Origin: Sympetrum striolatum
Lineage: Eukaryota > Arthropoda > Insecta > Odonata > Libellulidae
NCBI GenBank assembly: GCA_947579665.1
Contig: OX388350.1
Location: 81,549,152 to 81,613,151, forward strand
Reading direction: 5' to 3'
DNA length: 64,000 nt
The notes beneath the pieces were generated by a model. It ran no database searches. It was not told where the DNA came from and worked only from the letters and a program-made list of their open reading frames with translations. This document shows, in pieces, positions 13,771 to 25,112 of the stretch. Positions within the stretch are counted from its first letter, which is position 1; every line of letters begins with the position of its first letter. The position numbers and the translations under genes are program-made.

Positions 13771-13847
13771 CAGTCCTGGCCAAAATTAACGCAGCAACAG
13801 CCGTAAGGATCGCTAGGGAGGTGCTGCGTTAATTTTGGCCAGGAGTG
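13771..13847. mobile_element. 77-bp Tc1/mariner-type mini-MITE
   Basis: Almost the whole element is terminal inverted repeat. It starts CAGTCCTGGCCAAAATTAAC and ends with the complement of CACTCCTGGCCAAAATTAAC, leaving a 25-bp spacer between 26-bp arms. TA flanks both sides (13769-13770 and 13848-13849). Ends of the CAGTSCTGGCCAAAA type are characteristic of Tc1-like elements. At 77 bp it is near the minimum length for an element with two ends, and as RNA it would form a stable hairpin. Confidence 0.88.
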
Positions 13848-13849
13848 TA

Positions 13850-14980
13850 TGTTTCTTCAATCTTCTTGACAAGACAAGTTAGAAAAAAAATTACCTGATT
13901 TTTCTATAATTTTAAATCATACGTTTAGATTAAATAAGTATTTGTTTCAATGATGTAGATGGAAATGAAGAGTGATGAAAGTTATAACAAATTCGAAAGC
14001 CTTTTTATCCTGAGGAAAAGAAATAAAATCACCTCTTGATATGGTTGAGACTAAGAATTCAATCTCTCTCTGCTACAAATATCAATGATAGGTTTTTGCC
14101 TCACTGAAATAGACCACTCAGTTCTGAGAAAGTCACATTTAAATGGCTGAATCTAAGAGAGATACGTGGACAATACTAGGAATGAATATCGTAGAATCTA
14201 CTCCTAAATTAAAAGTAAACAGTATGATAGACATGAGATAAGAAATCAACTTTTCTATCAAACGGAGACACATAATATTGAAAAAATATTAGTTATAATT
14301 AATTCGCTTACCTTGCGTGGAACTCTGGTAGCCTTCATCTAGACTTCGTTATTAAACCACCAGAAATCTGGAAAAAGGTAAAATTGATATATTTAACTAA
14401 ATAACAAACAACTTGATTACCCTTTCCTCTGCTACACTGCTTCGTTTCCCCTCCACGCTAGCTTCTTGTATATACTCGTTTGTTTTATTATATTCTTCAC
14501 CAGAAGATTACGTTTACTCTGAAACCGGTGGTACTTCTAATTATAATTGTGGAAAAATTACTGCTTTGTTTGACTTCATTTCAAGTAATTTAATCAAACT
14601 AATATAATATGGTGCAGTCATGTATAGGAAGGTGATCAAGTACACGACTGGTATTTACAATTAAACTATAAAAATTATCTTATTCGAATTATCATTGACG
14701 TTCAATACTGTTGGATCCACTTAAGTTTCATTTCCAAAAACTATTTCGAGATTCAATTCAGCTGAGGGAACGTACGTTAAATTAGTGACACTTGAGAAGT
14801 GGTCCCGAAAATTGTGATAATATTTCACCTAGGGTAATTAGCTCCATAGAGCTCATTTTGCCACTTTTTGTGCCGTTTCATAAATACCAATAATACCATG
14901 ACCTCCAAATGAAGACAAAGTGAATTTACTGGAAAAGATAAGTGCCAAGCGAAAATGGTAATAGAAATACTTATCTAAAA
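13850..14980. other. Unassigned sequence; one exon-like segment
   Basis: No gene is supported. On the minus strand a segment from about 14372 to 14316 is bounded by TTTTTCCAG and GCAAG followed by GTAAGC, so it resembles a short exon. No conserved reading frame or homologue supports it. The short ATG frame at 14413-14607 is not convincing. Confidence 0.3.
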
Positions 14981-16560
14981 CAAACTGAAACTCACTTTGG
15001 AAAGATAATGTAATAATTGGAAGAAAAGAGAACGGATCGAAATAATGCTACCGTTCGAAAAAAAGCAGGAGTACGCGGTAACTAATGGATAACTACAGAA
15101 AATATCGTCTTGAAACGTAGAATAAACCGCCTAAGATTTATTTATCAAGCACAACTTAAAATATCACTCGAATCCTCGATGATAACAAAAAATAACTTCA
15201 CTATATGGATTCACCAAAGTGCAAAAAATTTCAGAAACCATCAAATTTATATGCAAAATTTAGAAGAACTTGCAGTATTAATTTGATCAAACAATAAACG
15301 AAGATGAAAAATATTACAATTGAATAATTCTCGGGACTCAATTTTGAAAAATCAACAGCCATTAGGACTTTATAAGAATGCTTTACCGAAAGCCATATTG
15401 ATAAATGTTCACTCAAAGTAGCAAGTTAAAAACGATATCGATTGCTTCATACTAAAAACCACCAGAAAGTAGCCTAAAATTAATAATACTCAATTATATA
15501 AAAAATATACGAACGAACACGGATATCGATTTCAATTTCAAAATTATGTAAAATTCCAATATCAGAAAATAATTCCATTACATTTTTGGATTTACTTTAT
15601 CTTCAATCAGTACGGAAAATATCCAAGCAAACATAACATCGTTATCCGTTTTATTATTGGAAGTTATAATATCTATACGTAATTAAGCTATCCTTTACCG
15701 ATAACGTCCTTAAATACTATTGAAAGCTAACTCTTTTGAAACGGAGAATGGCGATCAAAAAAACGTGATAACAAAAAGCAACAATTAGATAAATTTGGGA
15801 AGGATGAAGATATGTCATAAATAAGCTATCTGACCGAAATCATACAGACATACTGACAAAACTTCGAGGAATAAAACAAACTCAACTACAAAGGAAACAA
15901 ATATCGAAACTTACTATCACAATTTTCAAAATTTGCTTGAAACGTTGAATAAATCCTTATAGCAGGCATAAGATTGAATTATCATACACTAATTGGATTT
16001 TTATAAATTCCTCAATTACAAATTAAATAATTGACGTCAGGAAATATTTGCAAAATGAAAAACCAACTCACAAAGAGATAAATGAAAATTAAATTAAAAG
16101 CGGATACACACTTACAGTTATTCCTGGTAATCGTGTGTTATGAATCCATCACACGTTAGCAAATTCAAATTTCCAACGGCTTTCCGATGACAAAATAGTA
16201 ACACGTCCTCTCCCGACGAAATCTCCCAAGTCTCTGCACTTTGAGAATTGCAAATACATGTAAAAATTGAATGCAGCTCTCTGATTGGTCGGCCATGAAA
16301 ATTTCTAACGAACGGCCGATATCGAAATATATTGCGTTAATAACAATCATACTTAAATTAACATTTTATTTTGCAGAATATAAATTTAATTTATTTTGAA
16401 ATATTTTGAAAAAGACCTTCCTTTTAAAAATAATTTTTTGTTTCCGGTAAAATTTAGAACAAGAATGCAGCCCTCTCATTGGTTGGCTGTTGAGTTTTCT
16501 AACGACCTACCGATTAGTGTATATGTTACATAAATTAATAAAATGATTAAATTGAAATTT
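14980..16560 (-). repeat. Left arm of ~1.6-kb diverged inverted duplication
   Basis: Read on the minus strand, this segment aligns along its length with 19860-21420 on the plus strand. Shared landmarks in order are: a CCAATGAGAG block; a CCAATCAGAGAG block about 200 bp on; GTGCAGAGACT with AGATTTCGT and GGACGTGTTACTATTT; TTTTGTCAGTA; GCTTTCAATAG with GGACGTTATCG and TTAATTACGTATAGA; and ATTCTTATAAAGTCCTAATG. By eye identity is moderate, with many indels, so the duplication is old. At the place where the right copy has TTTCCAG before a candidate exon, this copy reads TTTCCTG, so that acceptor is lost. It may be a decayed duplicate; function is unknown. Confidence 0.8.
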
Positions 16561-19384
16561 CATTTAGTGGCAAATTACTTAAAAAAGTAAATTTTTTAAT
16601 TTCAAATATATATGTTTCGGGGGAATTTCATGGTAGCTCATAACAACCATGGCACTAAATTATGGACATGATTACAAACTTGAAAAAAAAATTCAGTATT
16701 TAAATCATGAAATGCGTGATGTAATGAAAACTGGGTTGAATGTAATATTTGTTTATGATTATATATTATTTTTCTACCTTATAATAATAACCTTAAACAA
16801 ATGAATGAAATAAGGGTATGCCAATATCATAGGGTACTAAATTAATTATATGTTTTCTGAATTAAAGGCCTTATGATAAGCCTGAAATGATGAATATAGG
16901 AATAACGATATCCTCATCGATTGAAGTACCCAAAAATGAAAAAAAAATATTCTCTATATGTTAGTAAAAGCAGCGCAATGGCATTTAGAAATGCATCAAA
17001 TATTACACATCAATTTATCTTACAGTATTTCCTATGTAAAAGTCAACCATACACGTAATAACATAAGTAACTTCTCAGAAAATCTATACTGATCAATACT
17101 AATATTAGTCAATATCTTAAATATCTGTATACCAGTAGCGTACATTTTCTAGAAAACTACTCCATTTCTTCGAATAATACGCATCCAATTACGAAATATA
17201 TTTCTTTCGGGTCGAGCAGTTACTTTCCAATAATAATTCATCAATTGCCTTTGGAATGCAGCTAGTTTTAACCACAACCCCTCTAACATAATTTTACGAA
17301 ATAACTGATTAGGGGGTGAGGCTTACTAAGAAAATGAGGAATGAGGTAATTTTCCCATGCTTTCGTAACTGAGCAACAAGCAAAAGAGTAAGAAGTAGTA
17401 AAGAAAAAAATCATGAAAACAATAAATGGTAGTCGTATATCCCTAAGAATAACATGTTTCCTGTCATTCAAGAAGGAATTTGTAATATCTCCAACTTGAG
17501 AAAATTCAAAGGAATTTCCAGAGGACAATTGCCTTTAAACTGGAAAGAGATAGCGGTGAATATAAGGGCCTAATGAGTTGTTTACACTGACCACTTCTCT
17601 CCTCTAGAAATATGCAAGTATTACTTTTACACAACGTTTACAATGGCATTATTAATGTTCTGAACTTTGTAAACACTAAAGTTTTAGTTTCTTCGCGATA
17701 TATAACGATGAATGTAATGTTTTTAACGTTTCATGTAATACTACATAGGGAATAATTTAGCTTTCATGCAATAGACGTATCTCTCTCCTAATTGTCCCAG
17801 TTATGAAATCAAAGGAACTAAGGTATCAACAGTATTTTATGAAATAGGTCTTTTGATTTAATTCTGTGATAACTGCTAAGTATTTGTTTACTCCATCTAT
17901 AGGTTACTTACACATGTACTTACTTCCTTCATAGTAATCTAGATCAAAGAGAAAAGTAGGGGCAAAATAACTCACTCCTCACCAAAGTATCATTCCCTGT
18001 CCAAGATCTTAGTCGAATAAGTAAATTTTCGGCATGATAACTAGATAGAGACATAAATAAGTGACATGACAGACTTAAACAATGACATAATCATTGAGTG
18101 GTAAGATGAATCAAATTAGAATTGAGTCCTGGATTGCAAATATTCTGACGATTGTTCATATTTCTAATTAGTAAAAATAAACTTAAAATTAGGTAAATAA
18201 ATTGAACCACCAAGTATATGATCTTGCTACATTACTTGTATTTACCTCAATATCCTTCCATTGTTAGCATTACTTGCGAAGCATGCGACGTAGTCCGTCT
18301 TTATTCACCTCTCAGTCAGCGTGGGGCGTTGCCTTGGAGCCATTTTAACACTTTAGAAACAGATTCAGGATTTCGCTGATCGAGTATAAATGCGTATCAC
18401 AGTTTTCTTCGTAAGAATGCCTATAAAGAGAGCAATAAGCCATAAATACCTTGTAGCACTATTCTCCTAGAACACTGTCTCACTCGTATCGATACAAACA
18501 CGTGTAGTAAAGCTGAGGTTTAAATCCTACGGCACGTGCACAGACATAGACACTGCCGCTACAATTTCACAAGAAAACACACTATGCAGTTCACACCGAT
18601 TTACTCTGCAAACGTAAGAAGTAATTGACATTTTGAGCTCTCAATTCCTTCTGCATTCTGTTCTGAAACAAGCATAAGGCCATTTTGATGTGGTTTCCGC
18701 GCTTTTCTGCCAAAGAAGAGGAAATTGATTTGACATGTGCTTAAGACAATGACAATCGAAACTTGTTCTTCCTGTCATGTGACTTTCGTGTGTCTTTGGC
18801 CTACCTTTGTCTCCATCTGTGGCATGTCTGCTAGTTACGTAAGTGCTCTTTATATGTCCTTGTGAAATATGACATTATTCTTAAAATGGAAATAAGCTTT
18901 GGAAGCAGATTCTCACCAGTAAGTACAGTGAATTCGTTATAAAAGAGTGTAGAGCGTTAATAACGTATAAAACAGTGTATAATCTATAACTAACACCGAG
19001 TTTTGAGTTCTAAAATGGCGATGCTTTTCTCTCCTTCGCCTTAAGAATTCTTGCTCAGCGAGAATAGTGTGACAGTCAGAGAAATGCCCAAGTTTTCAGA
19101 TTTGATGTGCTTTGAGCTAGTTAAATAGGAAATATCTTGGATTGTTTGACTAACGCCAGCTTTTCAAAGCTTTGAAGGTGAGTGGGAAGTATCATTCTTG
19201 TTACACATATTGCTACGTCTATTAATTCATCAAACAAGGAAAAACTTAATGTGGATAAGTGTTTTTATTAACTACCATCGGTTACTATAACGCCAATCCT
19301 GTTCGGAGAAAAACAGTGGAAAGATATACCATATATACATAAATTCGATGTGTTCTGATCGTACTTGGTGGAACGCCATTAAAA
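16561..19384. other. Spacer between inverted copies; nothing recognised
   Basis: No coding sequence, RNA gene or mobile element is recognised. The short minus-strand ATG frames at 17283-17528 and 16165-16350 have no supporting features; the second lies inside the inverted copy. Confidence 0.5.
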
Positions 19385-19590
19385 AAATGAACAGCAGACT
19401 TCGTATTTTCCGCAAGAAATTTTTTTTATGCACGACCGGTTTCGGCCTTACTGCCATCCTGAGGTACATACATAAATTCTGTCTGTTTTCCGATGTATGT
19501 ACCTGAGAATGGCTGTAAGGCCGAAACCGGTCGTGTATGAAAAAAAATTCATGTGGAAAATACGAAGTCTGCTGTTCATTTCTCATATAT
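19385..19590. mobile_element. Foldback of Penelope-like 3' terminal sequences
   Basis: Two arms of nearly 90 bp are inverted around a ~20-bp centre near 19480. Each arm runs from GAACAGCAGACTTCGTATTT through CACGACCGGTTTCGGCC to a CTGAGNATGGC-like motif and GTACATACA. The right arm matches the end of the Penelope-like fragment near 25040-25110 (CCTGARRATG, CGAAACCGGTCGTG, ATGTGTGGAAAA), so the structure is two such 3' ends joined head to head. The minus-strand 104-residue frame across it is a by-product of the palindrome. Confidence 0.7.
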
Positions 19591-19859
19591 GCATAGTTTG
19601 GTTGACGTTGTGTTGGCCCCTTAGATGAGAAAGAGGAAATATCATTAAGATATAATCATAAACAGATACGTTTTTCTCATTTTTTAATCGAATCTTTTTC
19701 CGGAATATGGGGCCATAATGATGAATGATTCCGCGGACAATTTTCAAACAAATGACATTGCGGAAATTCACCCGAATCAATTAAAAAATATATTTTAAAG
19801 AAAGTACCTTTTCGGAACATTTTGAAATGCAGATAAATTACATTCCTGTAAATAAAATG

Positions 19860-21420
19860 TGAACTTAATTATTTTTATCTGTATCAAACATTGTAAAATC
19901 GGACGGTCGTTTGATAAGTTCAATAGCTGACCAATGAGAGCGCTCCATTCATGGTCTAGATTTTACCATGAACAAAAAATAAATACTTTAATGGAAATTA
20001 ATTTAGTTTATTTTTTAAAGTTTAATTTAAATACTATTCTGAAAAATAGAGTGTAAATTAAACAGTAACTTTAATTTAACAGACATATTGCGATAGCTGT
20101 CATTCGTTATATATTTCAGTAGTCGACCAATCAGAGAGTTGCTTTCAAATTCTACATGTATTTCAATTAGTGAAAGTGCAGAGACTATGAAGATTTCGTT
20201 GGGGGCGGACGTGTTACTATTTCCTGTACGGAAGACCGTTAAACATTTGAATTTGTTAACGAGTGATTTTAACCGCTGTAATACCTAAATAACTGTGTCG
20301 ATTATTTCATAACTCCTTAAGCGGCTTTTCTTAATTGGTTATCTCTATTTCCAGACATCACGCTATTTAGCGTTTTCAGCGAGGATTCCGTACATCTGGT
20401 AAGTTGTGCGCAATTGATTAATTTTGTACCTGTTTTATTCTACGTTCTATGCCACTGCTTAACCAAGTGATGTGCAAGTTTCGTAATGTATTTTCTATGT
20501 AATTGAGTTATATTTATTCACCAAAGTTTTGTCAGTACGGGATCGGTGTTTCGGTCATAGAGCTTATTTATGTAATACCGTCATTCTTCCCACATTTATT
20601 TAATCGTAGTTTTTGGTTAACACGTGTTTTTCATATCTCCTTAGCACACATCCGTTTTAATGAGTAAGCTTTCAATAGAAATTTAGGACGTTATCGATAA
20701 GGGATATTTTAATTACGTATAGAAATGTAAATCTTATAACTGTTGATTATAAAACGGATAGTGATGTTGCGTTCCCTTGGCTATTTTCCATATTGATTGA
20801 AGATAAAGTATATCCAAAAATATAATGGAATAACGGGAATCGATTTCCATGTTTTTTCATTTATTTTATTAGGGATTTGAGTGCAACTAATTTTAGGCTA
20901 ATCTCTGATGGTTTGCAATATGAAATAATCTAGATCGTTTTAAACTCGCTATTTCGAGTAAACATTTGTCATGCTGACTTTTTTAAAAGGAATTCTTATA
21001 AAGTCCTAATGAACGTTGAGTTTGCAATATTGAGTCTCGAAAATTATATAATTGTAATATTTTCCGAGGGTTTCCATAATTAGTTTTAGCGGCCGTATTA
21101 ACGGTCTTTGGATTTGAATTTTGAATACGACATCTGGAACTAATTTTCTGATTTGCTTTTTAAAATAATTTTCTATATTCGTACATCATTTATCAAAATT
21201 TGTTGTAGTAATTATGCAATTTTTATTTAAATTTGATGCTAAATTATCTGAAATATTTTGTTCTTATTAGCGATTGACTAGCATAAGAATGTTTCAATTC
21301 TGGCCTCTGAATTTCGTGTCAGAATTAAGATTCTCTATGACATAGCTCTTCAAAATTTATTACTTTCAATATATTCTTTTCTCCTTCCTTTTTAGTTTTG
21401 GACTGTGTATGCTGATCTAA
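19860..21420 (+). repeat. Right arm of ~1.6-kb diverged inverted duplication
   Basis: This is the plus-strand counterpart of 14980-16560. It has two CCAAT-type motifs (CCAATGAGAG near 19935 and CCAATCAGAGAG near 20128), then a block conserved with the other copy (AGTGCAGAGAC, GATTTCGTTGG, GGACGTGTTACTATTT). A candidate 44-nt exon with good splice signals follows at 20355-20398. The two copies point away from each other across a ~3.3-kb spacer, as expected of duplicated divergent promoters with their first exons, or of an old inverted mobile-element pair. The sequence does not decide between these. Confidence 0.75.
20355..20398 (+). other. Candidate 44-nt exon (E2)
   Basis: The segment is preceded by a pyrimidine-rich tract ending TTTCCAG and followed by GTAAGT, both strong splice consensus matches. 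In one frame (two bases, then 14 codons) it is open and ends on a codon boundary, in phase with the exon-like segment at 22164-22270. No protein family is recognised. It lies inside the right copy of the inverted duplication. Confidence 0.4.
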
Positions 21421-22163
21421 TCGAGAAAATAATTTAACGATGACATATTCTTAGAGTTTCAGAATATACCATCCATGGTATTTGATAAGGATTTTCGAAA
21501 TTAATTTGTAATACGACTTTACGATCTTTCTTATTTCTAAAGGATATCCTTATTTCAATGTTACAAATAGCCATCATTGCTATCTATGTAGCGATCAATA
21601 TATATAGCTATCGATATCTATTTTTAGGGCCTACTATCAGCGTTCGTTGGCGTTAATATCCAATGTTTACTTTTTAGTGACATATATCTCCGGGAATATT
21701 ACTTATTGCTTAATTTACATATTGAACGAAATTAATTTGATAACATATGGTTTTCAAGATGGCTATAGATATATATTTAATCTACGTGCTAACCAAAATT
21801 TAGGTTTGAATTTCTGATCACTTTTATCGAAAGACAATGATAATTGGATATTTTAATTTTATTCTCTTCAAATTAACTTCTTGTAATTAGGATAGGTTAA
21901 GACTGATTAAAATTGAATCATTACCTTTAAATCGTGTTTGTATATAAAGTCATGAATATACTACTAGTTTTCATGTTTAATTAAATAATTAGATGGAATT
22001 GCAAAATAATATATGGCATTGTCAGAATTTGTTATATTTTGCTAATAATTCGCGAATAAGTCATACTTTAGACAATGAAACTTTAGAATCAGTCAATGAT
22101 AATACCACGGATCAATTTATTTTTAATTACTCAGTTTTTAAAATTGTGTCTTTATTATTCCAG

Positions 22164-22270
22164 ATATTGAGAAATGGATGTTCATACTTTTCTTTTTCTT
22201 CCGGATGTCTTGTCCTTGACAACGGAAGAGCGCCGTCTTCGCAAAAGGGATTAAAGCGTACACAAACGAG
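22164..22270 (+). other. Candidate 107-nt exon (E3)
   Basis: Preceded by TTTATTATTCCAG and followed by GTAAGTTG. In the frame handed on by the 20355-20398 segment it stays open for 35 codons, with a C-terminal run rich in Lys, Arg, Gln and Thr. The open frame 21993-22274 contains it and reads through the acceptor. Two adjacent exon-like segments sharing an open phase is suggestive, but such short lengths can be open by chance. No domain is recognised. Confidence 0.35.
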
Positions 22271-24358
22271 GTAAGTTGAAGAATTTATGCATTTTAGATT
22301 TAAGTGTATTTTTGTTTGATGGGAAGCATTTCTGATAATAAACAATTCTTATCGTATAATGAATTGTAATGATATGGTATACATTTAGTATCGTAATTTA
22401 CCTAATACAATTTTTCATGCACTCAGTTCATACTATCTAATCGAGTGTCTTGTTCGTAAGTGATATCTAAGGTTATGCTTGAATGACAAGTGCAAGTAAA
22501 ATATCGTTATGTATAATAACAGCAACCAAAATTTTATATTTAGTGAGAATTTGATCTCTGCAAACTTGAAAATCTTTCCTTTTCTTGAATTCAATCAGTT
22601 AGTAACCAACCGTCCATCAGCTTTGTGCATAAATAGTGTAGTAGCAATACTAATTTACTGAAAGACGTAGATCATAATATGAGCATTCAATACTGCCACC
22701 AAAATATAATGTTTTAAATATTTGAAGCTAGGGTTTATCCGACTTTAGGAAGTAAAGGACAATCAACTTTGGATTTCGGAGGCAAAGGAAAGTAAGGATA
22801 ATTGACATAAATATTTCCTTAGAACTTCATTCATCTTGTTTAATAGTATCCTTGGAAAGTGTTATCTTTGAATTCAAAAAGTAAATAATTAAATGATCTC
22901 AATTTTGGATCTTTGAGTCATCCTTATATTTATAAATCCAAAAATAATGCTCATTCCTTGTTTGTACGATTTCATTAATTTCGAAAGTTTAATGTGAATT
23001 CTTACAAAAAGCATTATTTTAATTGTTAGTCTTGCGATGGTAAGATCACATCACCGCCTATATTTCGTATTTTATGCACAGTGGACCTTGTAGATTCGGA
23101 CTAGGTAGAAAGATCTCGTATCTGCTAAATGTATGAATTCAGAATTACGTACGTTGTTGATTCTGCACTATAATGTCTTATTTTAAATGTTAATTGCATC
23201 ATTTAATTAGCAATAAAGAATAAAAACACGCTTTGTGCTCCGAAAAAACACGAAATAAGACTTTGTTATAGTCACTTTTTCCTCGAAGCGCTGTGATCAT
23301 TTTCGCTTGAAGATGGCTAACGAGCATAAATACTAGGACTGAAAATACCATATTATAAAAGAAAGGGTATATAAATTTATTGTTTTCACTGACCCCTGTT
23401 TTATCTTGAATAGCTATGAGAAATATTTAAAGATATAGTAATATGGCCGCATAATATATTGGTGTTAGATTAATAGGGTTCAAATGAGTAAACAGTTTCC
23501 TTTCACCTACATCTGTTGTCTTCAGGTCAATGTGATTTTCCTTTCTAATATTACGTGTACACACCTTGAGGATACTTTCATTTTCATTCTGAATCGTACA
23601 CTTTCCGTTATTCCCGTTCAGTCTGTGTTTTTGTAAACAGAAAAGGAAAGTATGAAGCGAATTCTCTTAAGGCCGAATGATCCCTTCTGTCGACCCTCGG
23701 TTTATATTCCCGTTCAATTTTCCAGAAATAGAGAGCGTTTCATTTCACCACGACCTTCAATGTTCATTACGACTTTAAAGGATTCCTTTCTCTCCTGCGT
23801 AAGTATACTCCGGTATGTAAACATCACTTTCCATTGTCATGTCATTGCTTCTGCAGATTAGAATCTGGGGGGAAAAACCATCGTTTTGAAGTGTTTGGTT
23901 TCTTTCTACTTCACTCCCCAACTATGTTCAACTCTTTCCTTAATTTTTCAATCGAAGACACTTCTTAAGGAGGCACTCATACAAAAACCGTTCACTATCC
24001 CAATTTATATAGCCGAAAAGGGGTAGGAATTCAAGCGATCTATTTTCTTCAGAGCTTCTAGTCATTTTTACCTACTATTACGCATGTCATAGATACATCG
24101 TAATTAATTTTTAAGCTCTTTTTAAACTAGTATTCCTTTTGCTTTCGCACTAGCAATTGTGATATAAGATATAATACCCTGCTCAAAAGCATTCCTCTTT
24201 CCATGCCCTTATCCACCGTTTAACGCACATCCCTATGAACGAAGTTGATTTCAATAAGGAAATTTCTGTAATCAAATACATCGCAGAAAAAACGGGCTCC
24301 AATCCAAATTAATGGATAATCTACTTTTCAGAAAATTAGGAGATTAACAGTTAATTGA
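22271..24358. other. Mostly unassigned; one exon-like segment
   Basis: A segment at 23641-23798 is bounded by TTTGTAAACAG and GTAAGTATAC and contains an ATG at 23652 that is open to its end. It does not continue the phase of the previous candidate exon without a stop, so it is a weak candidate first coding exon only. Nothing else is recognised in this stretch. Confidence 0.3.
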
Positions 24359-24849
24359 ATCTTTCTTCCACCAGTCATCCAACCAAAAAATCCACCCAAA
24401 TGGCGAAGATTTAATTTCACAGATGATTGCCCTTTAAAAATTGCCAATATCCTCCCTAAGGAAATTGTTCAGCCTCCATTCTACAATAGCCACAACCTCG
24501 GTTCTTTCTTTGTAAACAATAAAGACATAATAGAAACAAAATTCAAATCAGGTATTTGTAAATTAAAATGTAACGATTGCGAATCCGTATATATTGGTCC
24601 AACCGGGAGAAATTTCAATATCTGTGTAAAAGAGCACAATCATTCCTTTTTAAATAATGCTCCCACCCCTCACAACAACTTATTGATTCCCACCATTCTT
24701 CATCTTTCATTTCTGCAATTCTGCATATCCGCCGAAAAGGTCTCAAAATGAATTTCTTGGAGCAGAGAGAAATTTTAGCATCTAAAATTGCTTCTCAGAA
24801 CGCAGTTAACGAAATACTTCCGGTATCTTACTCTCCCTTACTTCTTTAA
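24359..24849 (+). pseudogene. Penelope-like element, C-terminal GIY-YIG fragment
   Basis: A frame from 24359 to a stop at 24751 (131 codons) has no start and encodes the end of a retroelement protein. It contains a GIY-YIG endonuclease signature: SGICKLKCNDC, about six residues, then YIGPTGR and a KEH motif. The GIY tyrosine is replaced by Cys. A second, overlapping frame from 24748 to 24849 (MNFLEQREI...) continues the typical C-terminal tail, so a frameshift separates the two parts. Penelope-like elements carry reverse transcriptase followed by GIY-YIG at the C-terminus, which matches this order; the reverse transcriptase part is absent. The copy is 5'-truncated and dead. Related GIY-YIG retroelements outside Penelope cannot be excluded. 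Confidence 0.75.
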
Positions 24850-25112
24850 ACTCTCATAAAATCTCTCTCCCAGATAAGACCAACCTTTATCCCCCGGAAA
24901 GCTCCCACAAGACCCAACCCTTCTTTCTCCCACCTCCCTCCCCTTCCCTATACCCTTTCCTCTTGCTTTCTTTCCTTACACCCACCAAATACCACTCCTT
25001 TTCCCTATATACGCCTGCTTGTTTGTAACTTCCTTACCTGAAGATGTCCGATCTGTGTCGAAACCGGTCGTGTTTCAAATAAATGTGTGGAAAAAGTATT
25101 TGTAAATCTTTA
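24850..25112 (+). mobile_element. 3' untranslated end of the Penelope-like element
   Basis: A C/T-rich tract follows the stop codon, then CCTGAAGATG, CGAAACCGGTCGTG, an AATAAA-like word and ATGTGTGGAAAAAGTA. The same end module appears in inverted pairs at 19385-19590 and, diverged, at 32670-32765, which shows that it is a family-specific terminus. Confidence 0.7.

Noticed and set aside
25030..25090. Hammerhead ribozyme in the Penelope-like 3' end
   Set aside because: CTGAAGA and CGAAAC words are present, but a convincing stem II could not be paired by eye; left as a test under findings.
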